From Sabellastarte sp. h YS-2021 (Eukaryota > Annelida > Polychaeta > Sabellida > Sabellidae): a DNA stretch of 64,000 nucleotides. Every line of letters begins with the position of its first letter. The stretch's first letter is position 1. Location of the stretch: NCBI GenBank assembly GCA_964017235.1, contig OZ024930.1:155620221-155684220 (forward strand), given 5' to 3'. The translations under genes and the position numbers were made by a program. The notes beneath the pieces are model-generated. The model searched no databases and had not been told where the DNA came from. It saw nothing but the letters and a program-made list of their open reading frames with translations. Positions 1 to 13,600 of the stretch are shown here, piece by piece.

Positions 1-983
1 AATCCATGACTTGATGTAATACTTAGCTCACACAATTCAGTACTGATATTATGAGCTACATACGAAGAAAAAGCATTTAACTTTTTGGGATGACACAGTG
101 CATGTCATGTTTTGGAGGAATGGCTTTTTCAAAATGTTTGAAAAATTTATCATGTCAACTCACATGCTAATAATGTAAAATGTGAGTGCTAGAAGGATGA
201 AGGGGCGTGGGAACACTTTAAAGGGCAGTTCATTTTTTAATATGCACTAACCACATACATTGTCCATTTACAGAGTGATAAGGATAAGGTTGCCATACTA
301 TAATTCAAATATGTATTAATACGACTGCAAAGAATTGTGTACACAGCCCTTTATGAGTGGTTTTTAATCATGGCATTCAGGAGGTCATTAGACCTATCTT
401 TTCAGTTGTATAACTAATTGTTTCAGTTGTGTTGCAATAAGAATTTGAATGAGAGGTGACACTCAGTTGTATCAGACCTCAAGCTTAAAATGGACTAGGT
501 CTTATGAAAGGTCCTTAGCATAGAACTAGGGTATAGATACCATGTCCTGCACTCTCAGAATCATATTTTGTATAATGGCGAGTTGCTATAAACTAAATGT
601 AGCAGAGGACATTAAAAACACCACACCTTATAATTACCTGCTCTGCCTGGGTGTTTATTAAACTGACATTTCAAGGGAGGGTGGTGTCCTTTTCAAATAT
701 ATACTGTGGCAGAGATACATTGGTTCTGTTTCTGTGAAATTCATCATCCGTGACAATCCTTTCATAGTGAAAGACTATCTTAACAGGAGTTATTGGGTTG
801 ACGTAATTAAAATCAGAAAATAGTTGCATAAAAAGCAGTTATCCAAACTGATGGTAAAAATGCTGTAACAAAAGCATTGTGGTTTGCCTCTTTTAATATA
901 CACAAACTCTTTTCTTTCATTTTGTAGAATAGCGTTTTTATTTCGCTTTGGCGAGGCGTAGTATCTGTAATTTTTGAACAACT
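1..983. other. Rhophilin intron or upstream sequence, nothing recognised
   Basis: AT-rich non-coding sequence left of the first visible exon. I see no exon with rhophilin N-terminal similarity, no promoter and no repeat structure. Confidence 0.6.
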
Positions 984-1237
984 GGGGCCAATTTCACAAA
1001 GGGACTTAAGCCCAGACTTAGACTTAAATTTAAGACTTTGGTCTTAAATTTTGTAAACAGAATGCTAAGTCTATGGTCTTACACTTAGCGAATTTCACGA
1101 AGCACCTTAGTCCATGAAATTGCTAAGTTAGTGGACTTGTGAAACAGGATTTAAGGGAAGCCTTGCCAAAGGTTAAAAATCCCCCTTCCTTTACTTAAGG
1201 AAGGAAAAAACAAAGGAAGCTTCGTGAAACCGGCCCC
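984..1237. mobile_element. Small non-autonomous TIR element (GGGGCC family)
   Basis: The left end GGGGCCAATTTCACAAAG mirrors the right end, whose reverse complement reads GGGGCCGGTTTCACGAAG. The interior is built from inverted CTTAAG/AAGTCTAA words and has no coding capacity. No target duplication could be fixed with confidence. A related, longer copy lies at about 23890-24262. Confidence 0.65.
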
Positions 1238-1554
1238 TGAAGTAAAACAAGATTTATCACCTCCATTTGTTTAAGATTGTACAATTTGGCTCCAAATAAC
1301 TCAATTTTCCTCTAAAATAACCTGATATTTAATTTTATTTGAAATTAAAGTCAACTTAACAGAGAATGATAAGACAATAAACTTATTTGATGTCTATTAA
1401 CGCTTAATATTTGGAATGGTACATGTTCTTTGGTAGTTTACTTACTGGTAATATTTAGTATAGTATATCTAGTCCTGTCACAGCTGGGTGAAGGTCAAGA
1501 TGATGCTTTGAAATTGGTTGGTATATTTCGGTAATCTCTGTGTATTTGTGGCAG

Positions 1555-1661
1555 ACTTCTGATGATACTGACCATGAGGACATCCACGTGAAGAGATCCA
1601 AGCTGGTGGAGCAAATTGATAGAGAAAACAAGCTGAGGATTGGAGCAGAGAACCTGTACAG
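1555..1661 (+). CDS. RHPN: Rhophilin exon a (HR1, first half)
   Basis: Residues 1-35 of the visible protein, preceded by a TGGCAG acceptor and followed by GTATTA. It encodes the start of the HR1 coiled coil, ending in GAENLYR, a hallmark of rhophilins. It ends in phase 2 (AG of an arginine codon). An upstream exon is expected to the left of the window. Confidence 0.88.
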
Positions 1662-4600
1662 GTATTACATATTGAAAACTCTAATATCTGAACATATTTA
1701 TTTATAGAAACATTTATATAGCGCAAAATTGACACAACATCCTCTAATGCGCTCAAGATCAAAAAGGAAAAGTCCAGGGACATATCCGCTCGAGATTCAA
1801 ATTAGCAGTCACCGGAGAGATATACTATGGTGGGTATGGTGGAGGATATGCTAGTCTAAACAAATGATTATTTAGCTGTGTCACAGCTTCAGATAAAAGA
1901 AGGTTTGCACGTAAGATGTGATGTAGTATTGTTAGAGAGCAGGGATATACATGAAGTTCATAAATGCATATATTTAGATAAGAGACCGTTGGATAATAGA
2001 GGGTCTATTGTACTTCATTTTTTTGTGACTACTTGGCTTTTCAGACCCACACAATGGGTTTTGAACAATTGAAGATAGTAATGTATATGGTGTACATTTA
2101 GATAAATTTGTTCTGTATCTGCTGGAACACAGACAAAACACAGATTAGACAATGGAAATGGTTTTGACCTTGGTCTAAGTATTTAAACAGTTATTCTGGT
2201 GCCTCGTTTCTGTGGAACAGCGCTTATTTTCTGATAGGAGCCAGAGAGGACATTATTTATTGTCTGTAATGATCCTTGTTCCTTGGAAGGACTCTGTTTC
2301 AGGTATATGTGAGGGTTAGGTCTCACTTATAGGGTTAAATGGACTGAAACATTGATAATTTGATATACCTGATTGATTGGGATAGGCAAAAATAAAAAAA
2401 ACAAATTTTGGGAAACATGTGGATAAGCTTATAATTATATGTAATGATATCACGATAAAAACATACTAGCATTTACTTAAGTACATTGACACAGTACATT
2501 TCTGGTATGTTTACAACTATAATGTTCAATCACCCAACCCAAATGTGGCTGCACTGTTGGTTTATGTGTGCTATGAACATATATATATTTGTGTTTTACC
2601 TTTTAATTAAAAGAAAACCAAATAAATACCAAATATCATCTAATATCAAATGACTTGTTCATGTTTTTATGCGACAATTGACTTTTCCATTTTCAATATG
2701 GTTGCATTGATATGTCAGCCACATTCATTTCTGGGTAAAATAATAAAAACTAAACAACTGTCAAATTTGGCCAACTATAATAATTACAGCACTCGAGTAA
2801 AATCTGTGTTATATAAACTTGTAACAAAAGATCATAATATAATTTAAAATGTAAACATTAAAAAATATGCTTAAATGTCGCTGCATTGCCTATACAGATA
2901 CAGTGCAGTCAGATTTAGCTTGATTATTTAGATTATTAAATCTATATAGCCTTAAACATACTGTCTATATACGTATGCTAACATACTTTTACAGTGTACA
3001 TAATTCTGATTTGAGATAAAGTGTGACAGCACAAAAGTTAAAATATGGGTAATATAGCAGTGATACAGACATGAATACATGAAGGAGATGAAATGTAAGT
3101 CTCACTGAACAAAAACTGCCATGTTACGGCTCATACCTCAAATGTCTCTCTTAATTTTAAAACAATTTGCAGTGACTTTCCAACAAGAACTGAAATCAAA
3201 ATGTTCGCAGCCTTTGGGCTACATTTAGAGACAGATTAACACTAACACACATTGTTTCAAAACTGGCTATTAATAGAGCACCCACCTGGAGAAGTGTGAA
3301 TGTAGCTTAATAATTACTGTCTTCACTCACTTGAAGTAATATACAGGATGGTTTCTATAGCCATTGTAGTAAAAATATGGTTATTCAGGGGTAAGTCTTA
3401 CCATGAAAAATATATATCTAACAACCTGTACCCAGTCACCAGGATCCACAAAGATAATTCCTAGCATCAAGTCATGACCACTCTTGGAAGAAGTGATGAT
3501 TAATTGGGAAACTGTTTAAGACTTACCTTCAACATGGCTTTATACACTAGAAAATTAGTGACTTTATGAAAAAACCAATAATGAGATGTAGTACCAAAAA
3601 GAAAAGCCAAAGAGGACACTGGTAGTCAGGGCAGTGAAGCACATTACCCTCCCAGCCTTCCTGAGCCAGTTACACTTCAACGGATATCCCACGGATATAG
3701 GCCACGGTTCCATATATGGTAACTGACAGGGATGCACAAGGGATAAGTAAATGATTTACGGAACTTGTGTACGGATATGCTACGGACTGCCACGGACAGG
3801 TTTGCGGACGAAAAGACTGCACAAAGGATTGGTCTTATGACTGTTTTTTAATCCGCAAACCCTTTCCGTGTCAGTCCGTAGCAGATCTGGCTATGTTTTA
3901 CGGATATTTATTCCTGCGGAAGCGTCAAGGATGAAAGGAATGTCACAAGGACATCCAGGATGGGTTTACGGACAATAAGGACACTCTCGAATGAGCTACG
4001 GATGAGATACGGAAGAGCTACGGATACTAACGTCTGTATGGACTTCCCGGAAAAATTAAACAAGTTTGATTTTTCCGTAATGCCCTAGGTATCTTATCTG
4101 ATCCTTGGCATGTCACTGTGGCTCGCAGTATGCCACTACGGATCTCACAAGGAAATTACAGATGTTACGGATGACCTTACAGACCGAAAAGATGATCCGT
4201 AAATCACTTAACATTTTCCATATTAGGAAACCTGGCGCGATCCGGCGGGCCATCCTTGGATGTGTAACTGGGTTAGATAATTTGCACAAGCAAAAAGATT
4301 ACATGAACAGTAACAGGGCTGTAACAAAACTAGAGCAAGCCACATTTAAATGTACTTCATGTATTTCTAATGAAATAGTTACTGGTATCATTAATTTCAC
4401 AGAACTTCCTTAAGTAAGGAATTGCCGTCAGTGTGTTGGGTGCCTTCCATATAATATTTGATGTCCGTATATAGAAAATGAAGTAAAAAGTATATACTTT
4501 GTTTCACCAGGCAACAATTTGTCCTTGACTCACTTAAAAAAAAGTTATATAGGAGGTATGTGACTTGATAAACAAGCATCACAAATTTGATAACTTGAAA

Positions 4601-7600
4601 TGCTGACAGAAATTATGAAGAGGTAAAGTGAATTTGTATTGAATAATGATAACTGTTCTCTACAATAAAAAGTTTTTCAAGGTATAATAATGCTGAAATT
4701 GTTATTTTTACATTGCTGATTGTATCTGCTTAGACTGTAGATAGAAGCTTAAAAAATAGACAGGAACTGTTTTGTTTGCCCAAACAAGTATACATTCTGT
4801 TGATGTATGTTTGAGAACATGTTCAGATCCAGGTATGTTGCAGATCCACACATCATATTTCTTGCAGAGCACACTGTACATGTTATCAGGGATTATTGAT
4901 ACAGATATCTGAAAGCCCAACAGGTCAGATAAATCACTGCTATGTGGCTACTGAATTACTCACCTAGCCTTGTCAGCACTGAAGTTATGAGTTTATACAT
5001 CCAACCACTAAAATGGTTAGTGAATAAAACATAATCCCTGAAAATATTAGTCAATTTGTTCATTTACGTAAATTTAACCTTTAGTATTTCATGACTTATT
5101 TATTTAGTGTTTATGTCATGCCTTGTACCTTTGTATTGGGTTAAAATGTGATAGCTTTTCAACTTTTTTCTGAATGAAGAGAGAGATTTGGCTGAACGTA
5201 CATCATCAGAAAGATCATTCCATCTTATGCAAAGCTGAGGCCAGAATGCTTTTTTAGACTCAAATTATTTTGAATAACCACTTTGTAGAAACTTGTAAAC
5301 CAATACTGCTGTCTTGAAAACAGTTGGATGCTTGATAGGCAACCAATGAAGACTCTTCCTCACAGGAGTGATATGTGAGTACTTGGTGGTATTAGCAACA
5401 ATTCTAACAAGATTGTTTTGGACACACTGGAGCCTGCGAAGATCAAGAGCAGAGAGACTTCTACACCAATAGAACTGTCCTGTGTCACAAGGTCGCATAC
5501 GAACTGTGGTCGGTAGTTGAAGGACCGGGGCGTTTTGCCCAATGCCTGTGACAGCGGCTTATACCACCTGTAGTGTCATGGAAACACCAAATCTCAGAAG
5601 ATTGGAGAGTAAAACATCTAACCGTGGGACGTACCAAGTAGTGCGAGTTAAAGCCTTCAAATATGGATCTCTCATTCCCCTGAAATGAAGTTTTCCGGTG
5701 ACACATATACATGTTTTGGGGTATTGCTATTGTGCATGAATGTGGCATGTTCATATTTTCATACATTACAAAGTTAACATTACTAGGACAATAGTAATGT
5801 TACTAGGAAAATATTATATTTCTTTTTCCAAATGTGGAATATGTGCTACTTTCTATAGTGCTAAGCTGCAAAAGATGAATTCAAACAATGAACATCAAAA
5901 CAAATCAATCCAGGTTGCACTGATTTACCTCTTTTCTCCAAAATACCTAGATAAAGCCAAAACCAGACTACTATATATGCCTATCCATCTCTTTGAAGGT
6001 TCACTGGTTCATTATTGTAAAAACTCAGAGATTAAGTTGATTCCAAAATAATGAAACAAAATTCTAATTCTTTCAAGTACAATTTCCAGAATAGTTTTAA
6101 ACTTGCACATGCAGTTTTTTTTTGTAACACAATTAAAACTTGGTTTTGACAGCGAGAAGACTATGATTAATGGGCCTTTAGCAGTGTTTAAGTAGAAACT
6201 TAGTTATTTTGTTCTGGTAAAAGAACACCGTACCAGACAGCAGGACTAGGGTTTTGGAAGTTCTTTTTTGCTGGCTTATGGGTGATGACTGTACTTTATA
6301 CAGCTGCATTGTTGTCTGTATATACAAGAAATCTACAGCTTCAGACACAGCCAATGTAAAAAAGGTGCAGTGGTGTTTATAACTGTAATTAAATGAAGAC
6401 TGGATGTGGAAAGATACATAGGATTGATAACTAAGTACATCACAAGTAGAACAGGGAAATGTATAAAGAAGCTGTCATCATTACAGGCATATGTATGCAT
6501 GGATAAGTTTGTTGTATATCTATAAATAATACATTTAAAGTGTGAAATAGTATCTTCAATTTGTGGGATAAAGCATATTTATTTTCTGTGGTTTATCATG
6601 ATCATTTTTTGTGAGTTACCTGAGAAGTTTTTATGTAGAGCAAAGATAAAAAGTTTCAGTGTGGTAACTTTACAGTGAAAGATGAATGGAAGTCTGTAGT
6701 ACTCTAATGCCAAAGTTTATTACAACTATTGTGAGGATAAAAGTGGTGAGAATTGATGCAATACACGTTTACACTGTTTATCCTACCTTGAGAAAAAGCA
6801 GGCTGCAATGAATCAGAACCTTCTCAGCTTTAACTTGTTTAATAGAGTAAGAAATCTAAAATTCGCCAGGAATCTAGAATTCGCCACCTCTAAAACCTTT
6901 GTTAATTTTATGAAGAAAATGATGTTTTTGTCTAAAAATTGGTATTTTTCAGTTCAAAAAGCCTTAATTTACTATACAGTCAACAAATCTCACCACAATT
7001 CATTTATTTTATTAGTATTTTCACATGTGGCGAATTTCGGATATGTGGCGAATTTTAGATTTCTTACTCCAAGTTATTATTTTTACAGAGTTAGGCAGTA
7101 TTATACGTATTTTCTAAATGTGTAATTTTTATAAAATACACAGAGTTTATTATCCAATTTTATGTTGTAATTAATACCTTCTTTAAAAAAGAACATCTTG
7201 TATTCTAGTAATCGGTAACTTTTGTAACACAAGGGCACTCATACATTCAACACCTCCTCTATTGCTTATGAGTACAATGATAAAAATAGATTTAAAAATA
7301 CCTGAATCCAGAAGGGGATCTACATTGCCACCAAAATTTAATTGTCTCTTCCTTGTTCTGTTTCATCATTTCAAATTTAATCAAAATCAATCTATAACTT
7401 TTTGAGTAATATTGCAAACAAACATACAAACAGACAAACAGATACTGGCAAAAACATATCCTCCTTAGTGGAGTTAATTATAAAATTTTTTTTTTTCAAA
7501 ATTTCCACAGTTTTTTTAATTGTGTGAAGTTTTACTTATTAATAGGGCTCTGCACAAGAAAAAGTCTTCAAAATGGCAGTTTGTTGCTTATACTTGGTAT

Positions 7601-10600
7601 TTTATATACATACTAGTGAGTGAAAATACTGCATTGTAAACCACTACAAATTGGAAACAAACTACAAATATTCCACAAAAAATTGTGGCAGGGATTCAAA
7701 CCTACTACCTTAAGGGCAACCATATTACAAACCCTATCACCATGCCCACAATTACAGTTTGAGATCGAGCGAATTCTCACTTCTCCAAACCACTGGAGAG
7801 ACGAAACTCAAGTTTAGATAATCGGGAGGTTCAGAGAGCCGTACGTGATTTTGACAATGTAGTGTCACATTAGCAGTGGATGATAATATATGAGTGAACA
7901 CTATATATTATTTTATACATGCATGTGTGATATCCGATATACTATATTTTCAGAGCAACAGCCAACCGGAGGTTAAGGCAGACTGTTGAGGTGGAGCTAA
8001 AGTTTATACAGTCTCACATACAATTGTTGACCGAGGAATTGTCAGAGATGGATGTGACAGGAGAAAATAGGAATGCAGAAAGTCAAGGAAACAGGTATAA
8101 TCCGCATAGAGATGTCATGAAAAACTGTTTAGGGTTGCTAACCAACCAGTCAAAAGTTTCATTGGGCCCATATTTACTAGCAGTCTTATTCTTAGAATTT
8201 TCTGTTAGAACAGGCATCTTTTAGAATACTGTATAAGTTGAAAGTTTCACTAGGCATTTATTGTGGCTGTTCTAGCCAATGAGCTTGGTTTGTGAAATGT
8301 TAAATCTGCATTATGGTCTCTCAAATAAAAATTAGCCATGGGTGAAAGTTATTTCTGGTGAATTTCTTAAAAATGAAGAAATGATAAAGAATTCTAGCCA
8401 AACTCTTTACTTATACAATAATTTTTTAGAACAAGAAGAAAACATGGGGCTCTTTAGGGTGACAAATTCCACTATTATGGCAAATTATGTAATTATACTC
8501 CTTATATTGATATGTATAAAGGCTAAGTCAGGCCAAATTATTCTTGCCTGAAGGTTTTGATGAGATTAATGAATATATTGGTTGGGAGTTGAAAAAATTT
8601 TGCATTTGATTTATTTGTGAAAACAAGGAAAAATAGCCAGTTTGCCTTTTGGCTATGTATAATATAATTGAAGCTTTGTATCTCCATCTATTGATATAAT
8701 TTATTTTTATGTCTTATTTGTGAGAGGATTAAGTCACCCTTTAGAAAATGCAGAGTGCAAACAAAGAGGCAAAATGTTTTTGTTTTTATGATAAATATGT
8801 ATCAAGGAAACCTACTTTCGAGTGAAAGTTTGTTCTGTTTGATATCATCCAGTGTTCACAGAGGTTTTCCCATGATCCAGATTGGACTAAAAGAAACAAA
8901 GGATATCGACTTTCAGTGTGCCTTCAAGGTAAGAGAAAAATGATTGTTTTTGTTGGTCATTTGTTTACCTGCCCTTCAAAATTTATCCATTTATGTCTTC
9001 AATGTAAACCTGTATTCTTTTGTGACATTTATAAAATTACAATTCAGTGGGAAGGAAATATATTAATTCTTATGCAACATGTGTCACAGTGCTGATATAT
9101 ATGTATAAGTTGAGTTAAAAATTCAGGGAATACCTATGTAGATTATGAACATGTATCAGACTTTAGGAGCAAGTTTCAGAAAAGCCAAATTCTTAAATTT
9201 TCCTGGAACTGTATCCACTTCCTCTTATGTTATTTTTAAAGAATAAGGTATTTTTATCATTTGGGTGGGTCTGGCTGAATACCTCATTAAAAGGCTTTTC
9301 AACTAAGTTAATTTCAAATAAATCAGCAGCATTTCTTGGAGAAAATTTCAAGCTGGTGTAATGTATATCATATAATTGTGACATATTTCTGTTAGTATAA
9401 TAACTGTAATTAAGCGTCCCGCAAGGGACGCTTGTTTGTGTATGGGAGAGCTTCAGGCTCCGCCGGCTCCGCATTTTGTTTTCCTTATAACTCTGTAACC
9501 GTTAGGCGGATTCTTTTCAAATTTGGCAGGTTTAGGCAGTAGCCTTGGGGAATTTTTTTGAATATGCTGCAGTGACATTTCAACCAATCAGAGAGGTCAC
9601 ATGACCAAAAATGTCTTTTTTCGATGGGGAAGCTTGTCCGGATGATAACTTGAAAGGAATTTTATCAATTCACCTGAAACTTGGCAAATACATTCATTCT
9701 ATTAAAATCTGGAAATCATTAGATTTTGGCATTGATTGGTCAAGAAGTGGCCGAGTAATTAATGATTAATTAATCATTACGAATTTTCCAAATAAGGAAA
9801 ACACAAAAATGCTTATATCTCGAAAACCGTGCTAGACAGAGCGATTTCGAAGAAATTTTTGACCTGCAGGGTATCTCTGCGGAGTAGTTTTCCCAATTTT
9901 CAAAAAAATTTTGTCTCGCCCAAAATGGCGGCCATTTTGAATTTTCGAAATTTTCGCAAAAATTGCAAAAAACACAAAAATGCTTATATCTCAAAAACCG
10001 TGCTAGATAGAGCGATTTCGACGAAATTTTTGGCCCATAGGGTATCTCTGCAGAGTAGCTATCCCAATTTTGAAAAAAATTTTGTCTCGCCCAAAATGGC
10101 GGCCATTTTGAATTTTCGAATTTTTCGCAAAAATTGCAAAACATAAAAATGCTTATATCTCGAAAACCCTGGAAGATAGAGTGATTTCGACGAAATTTTT
10201 GACCCACAGGGTATATCTGCAGAGTAGCCATGCCAATTTTCAAAAAAATTTTGTCTCGCCAAAAATGGCGGCCATTTTGAATTTTCGAATTTTTCGCAAA
10301 AATTGCAAAACATAAAAATGCTTATATCTCGAAAACCCTGCTAGATAGAGCGATTTCGACGAAATTTTTGACCCACAGGGTATCTCTGCAGAGTAGCCAT
10401 GCCAATTTTCAAACAAAAAATTTCAGACCCGTAGATGATTACTCACCTACTCAAAATGAGTAAATGCGAATTATCTCTTAAAGTATTGCAGATAGCCAAT
10501 TTTTCTCAAATAACTCATTCACCTACTTTTGGAAGAGCTTTCACATGGTGAAGTTTCAGACCCATAGCTAATTACTCACCTACTCAAAATGAGTAAATGC

Positions 10601-13600
10601 GAATTATCTCTAAAAGTATTGCAGATAGCCAATTTTTCTCAAATAACTCATTCACCTACTTTTGGGAGAGCTTTCACTTGGTGAAGTTTCAGACCCATAG
10701 CTAATTATTCACCTACTCAAAACGAGTAAATGCGAATTATCTCTAAAAGTATTGCAGATAGCCAATTTTTCTCAAATAACTCATTCACCTACTTTTGGGA
10801 GAGCTTTCACTTGGTGAAGTTTCAGACCCATAGCTAATTATTTACCTACTCAAAATGAGTAAATGCTAATTATCTGTAAAAGTATTGCGGATACCCAATT
10901 TTTATCAAATAACTCATTCATCTACTTGTGGGAGAGCTTTCACATGGTGAAGTTTCAGACCCATAGCTAATTACTCACCTACTCAAAATGAGTAAATGCG
11001 AATTATCTCTAAAAGTATTGCAGATAGCCAATTTTTCTCAAATAAATCATTCACCTACTTTTGGGAGAGCTTTCACTTGGTGAAGTTTCAGACCCATAGC
11101 TAATTATTCACCTACTCAAAACGAGTAAATGCGAATTATCTCTAAAAGTATTGCAGGTAGCCAATTTTTCTCAAATAACTCATTCACCTACTTTTGGGAG
11201 AGCTTTCACTTGGTGAAGTTTCAGACCCATAGCTAATTACTCACCTACTCAAAATGAGTAAATGCGAATTATCTCTAAAAGTATTGCAGATAGCCAATTT
11301 TTGTCAAATTAATCATTCACCTACTTTTGGGAGAGCTTTCACTTGGTGAAGTTTCAGACCCATAGCTAATTACTCACCTACTCAAAATGAGTAAATGCGA
11401 ATTATCTCTAAAAGTATTGCAGATAGCCAATTTTTCTCAAATAACTCATTCACCTACTTTTGGGAGAGCTTTCACTCTGTGAAGTTTCAGACCCATAGCT
11501 AATTACTCACCTACTCAAAATGAGTAAATGCGAATTATCTCTAAAAGTATTGCAGATAGCCAATTTTTCTCAAATAACTCATTCACCTACTTTTGGGAGA
11601 GCTTTCACTTGGTGAAGTTTCACACCCATAGCTAATTACTCACCTACTCAAAATGAGTAAATGCGAATTATCTGTAAAAGTATTGCGGATACCCAATTTT
11701 TATCAAATAACTCATTCATCTACTTGTGGGAGAGCTTTCACATGGTGAAGTTTCAGACCCATAGCTAATTACTCACCTACTCAAAATGAGTAAATGCGAA
11801 TTATCTCTAAAAGTATTGCAGATAGCCAATTTTTTTCAAATAACTCATTCACCTACTTTTGGGAGAGCTTTCACTCTGTGAAGTTTCAGACCCATAGCTA
11901 ATTACTCACCTACTCAAAATGAGTAAATGCGAATTATCTCTAAAAGTATTGCAGATAGCCAATTTTTCTCAAATTAATCATTCACCTACTTTTGGGAGAG
12001 CTTTCACTTGGTGAAGTTTCAGACCCATAGCTAATTACTCACCTACTCAAAATGAGTAAATGCGAATTATCTCTAAAAGTATTGCAGATAGCCAATTTTT
12101 CTCAAATAACTCATTCACCTACTTTTGGGAGAGCTTTCACTTGGTGAAGTTTCAGACCCATAGCTAATTACTCACCTACTCAAAATGAGTAAATGCTAAT
12201 TATCTCTAAAAGTATTGCAGATAGCCAATTTTTCTCAAATAACTCATTCACCTACTTTTGGGAGAGCTTTCACTTGGTGAAGTTTCAGACCCATAGCTAA
12301 TTACTCACTTACTCAAAATGAGTAAATGCGAATTATCTCTAAAAGTATTGCAGATAGCCAATTTTTCTCAAATAACTCATTCACCTACTTTTGGCAGAGC
12401 TTTCACTTGGTGAAGTTTCAGACCCATAGCTAATTACTCACCTACTGAAAATGAGTAAATGTGAATTATCTCTAAAAGTATTGCAGATAGCCAATTTTTC
12501 TCAAATAACTCATTCACCTACTTCTGGAAGAACTTTCATACACGAAAATGAAAAGTTGTGAATATCTCGGAAAAGCTATTTCTTCTGCTTTAATGCTCGG
12601 CGGGAGATGCACACCGCGGCAGTGGTCTTGACAAAAATTTTTGTCTCCCCAAAAATGGTGGCCATTTTGAATTTTCAAAGTTTTTGCAAAACACAAAAAT
12701 GCTTATATCTCGAAAACCGTGCTATATGGAGCGAACTCAACAAAATTTTGGACCTGCTGGGTATCTCTGCAGAGTAGCCATGCCAATTTTCAAAATATTT
12801 TTGTCTCGCCAAATATAGCGGACATTTTTAATTTTTTTATTTTTTGCAAAACACAAAAATGCTTATATCTTGAAAACCGTGCTAGATAGAGCAAACTGCG
12901 CTGACTTTGGTTGCCACAACAGTTAAGGCTAGAAACGAAGCATTTTCTTAATACTTTAGCACTCACCTTTATATCCTTTTCGGGACGCTTTGTTTTTGCT
13001 ATGCAAAAACATTATCTTTTTTTTTTGCGAGCGATCCTCTAGTTTTATCTTATAGTCTGTTGAACATATCCATACTAATTTTCTTTTATTTATTTGCACT
13101 TTATGCAAAACAAAGCTCATGCATTAATTCTAGTAAAGAAAATTAAAGAAATTTTTTTCCAGCTAAAACTTCCACCTATATAACATCTGTCCTTTCTCCA
13201 GAAGAGTGCCGAGTCCGCATTTCTTATTTATTGTACTGTACATTTGTGCAGGCCAGTTCTGCATCATGCGTTGATGGTCAATCAAGTTGTTATCAAAATT
13301 GAAGTGAGGTGGAGGAGGTATAAGTTAATAGTTTGAAAACCTAACTAATAAATTTATAAAAATAAGGCATTACAGACTTTATAACAACTGTAATTGTGTC
13401 ATTCCATCACCTTGTGACCAACAATAACCATATAAGTACATTTATTATTGTAAAACAATACAAACATCTCAAGTTACAAAAAATATAAGAATCTTAACAC
13501 TATTAGGTATTTTAGTTGTTTGTCAACTTTGTGCTCTTTAATTTGTGTGAAAGTTGGACTTCAAAAGATAGAAGTAACCACTGCTTTGATAGTCATTAAT

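Larger units (their letters stand above)
9412..12991 (-). mobile_element. Tandem-array element F, terminal hairpin family (reversed)
   Basis: Bounded on the left by a perfect hairpin at 9412-9433 (9-bp stem AAGCGTCCC, loop GCAA) and on the right by one arm, CGGGACGCTTT, at 12981-12991. Read on the minus strand, the order is arm, two 169-type units, a 133-bp array, nearly four 169-type units, a GC-rich tract and the hairpin. That polarity agrees with elements C and D. It lies in the 12.3-kb rhophilin intron. No protein gene is present. Helentron/HINE-like status is inferred from layout only. Confidence 0.6.

Noticed and set aside
5740..6051. 103-codon plus-strand frame
   Set aside because: Intronic, AT-rich, with no splice context, no homology I recognise and no counterpart in rhophilins.
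8840..8861. Alternative acceptor for rhophilin exon c at 8852
   Set aside because: It would break the phase with exon b; the AG ending at 8861 keeps the frame and the conserved peptide.
10411..12530. Regular direct repeats that might suggest a CRISPR array
   Set aside because: Units are contiguous 133-bp monomers without unique spacers, in an intron of a eukaryotic gene.
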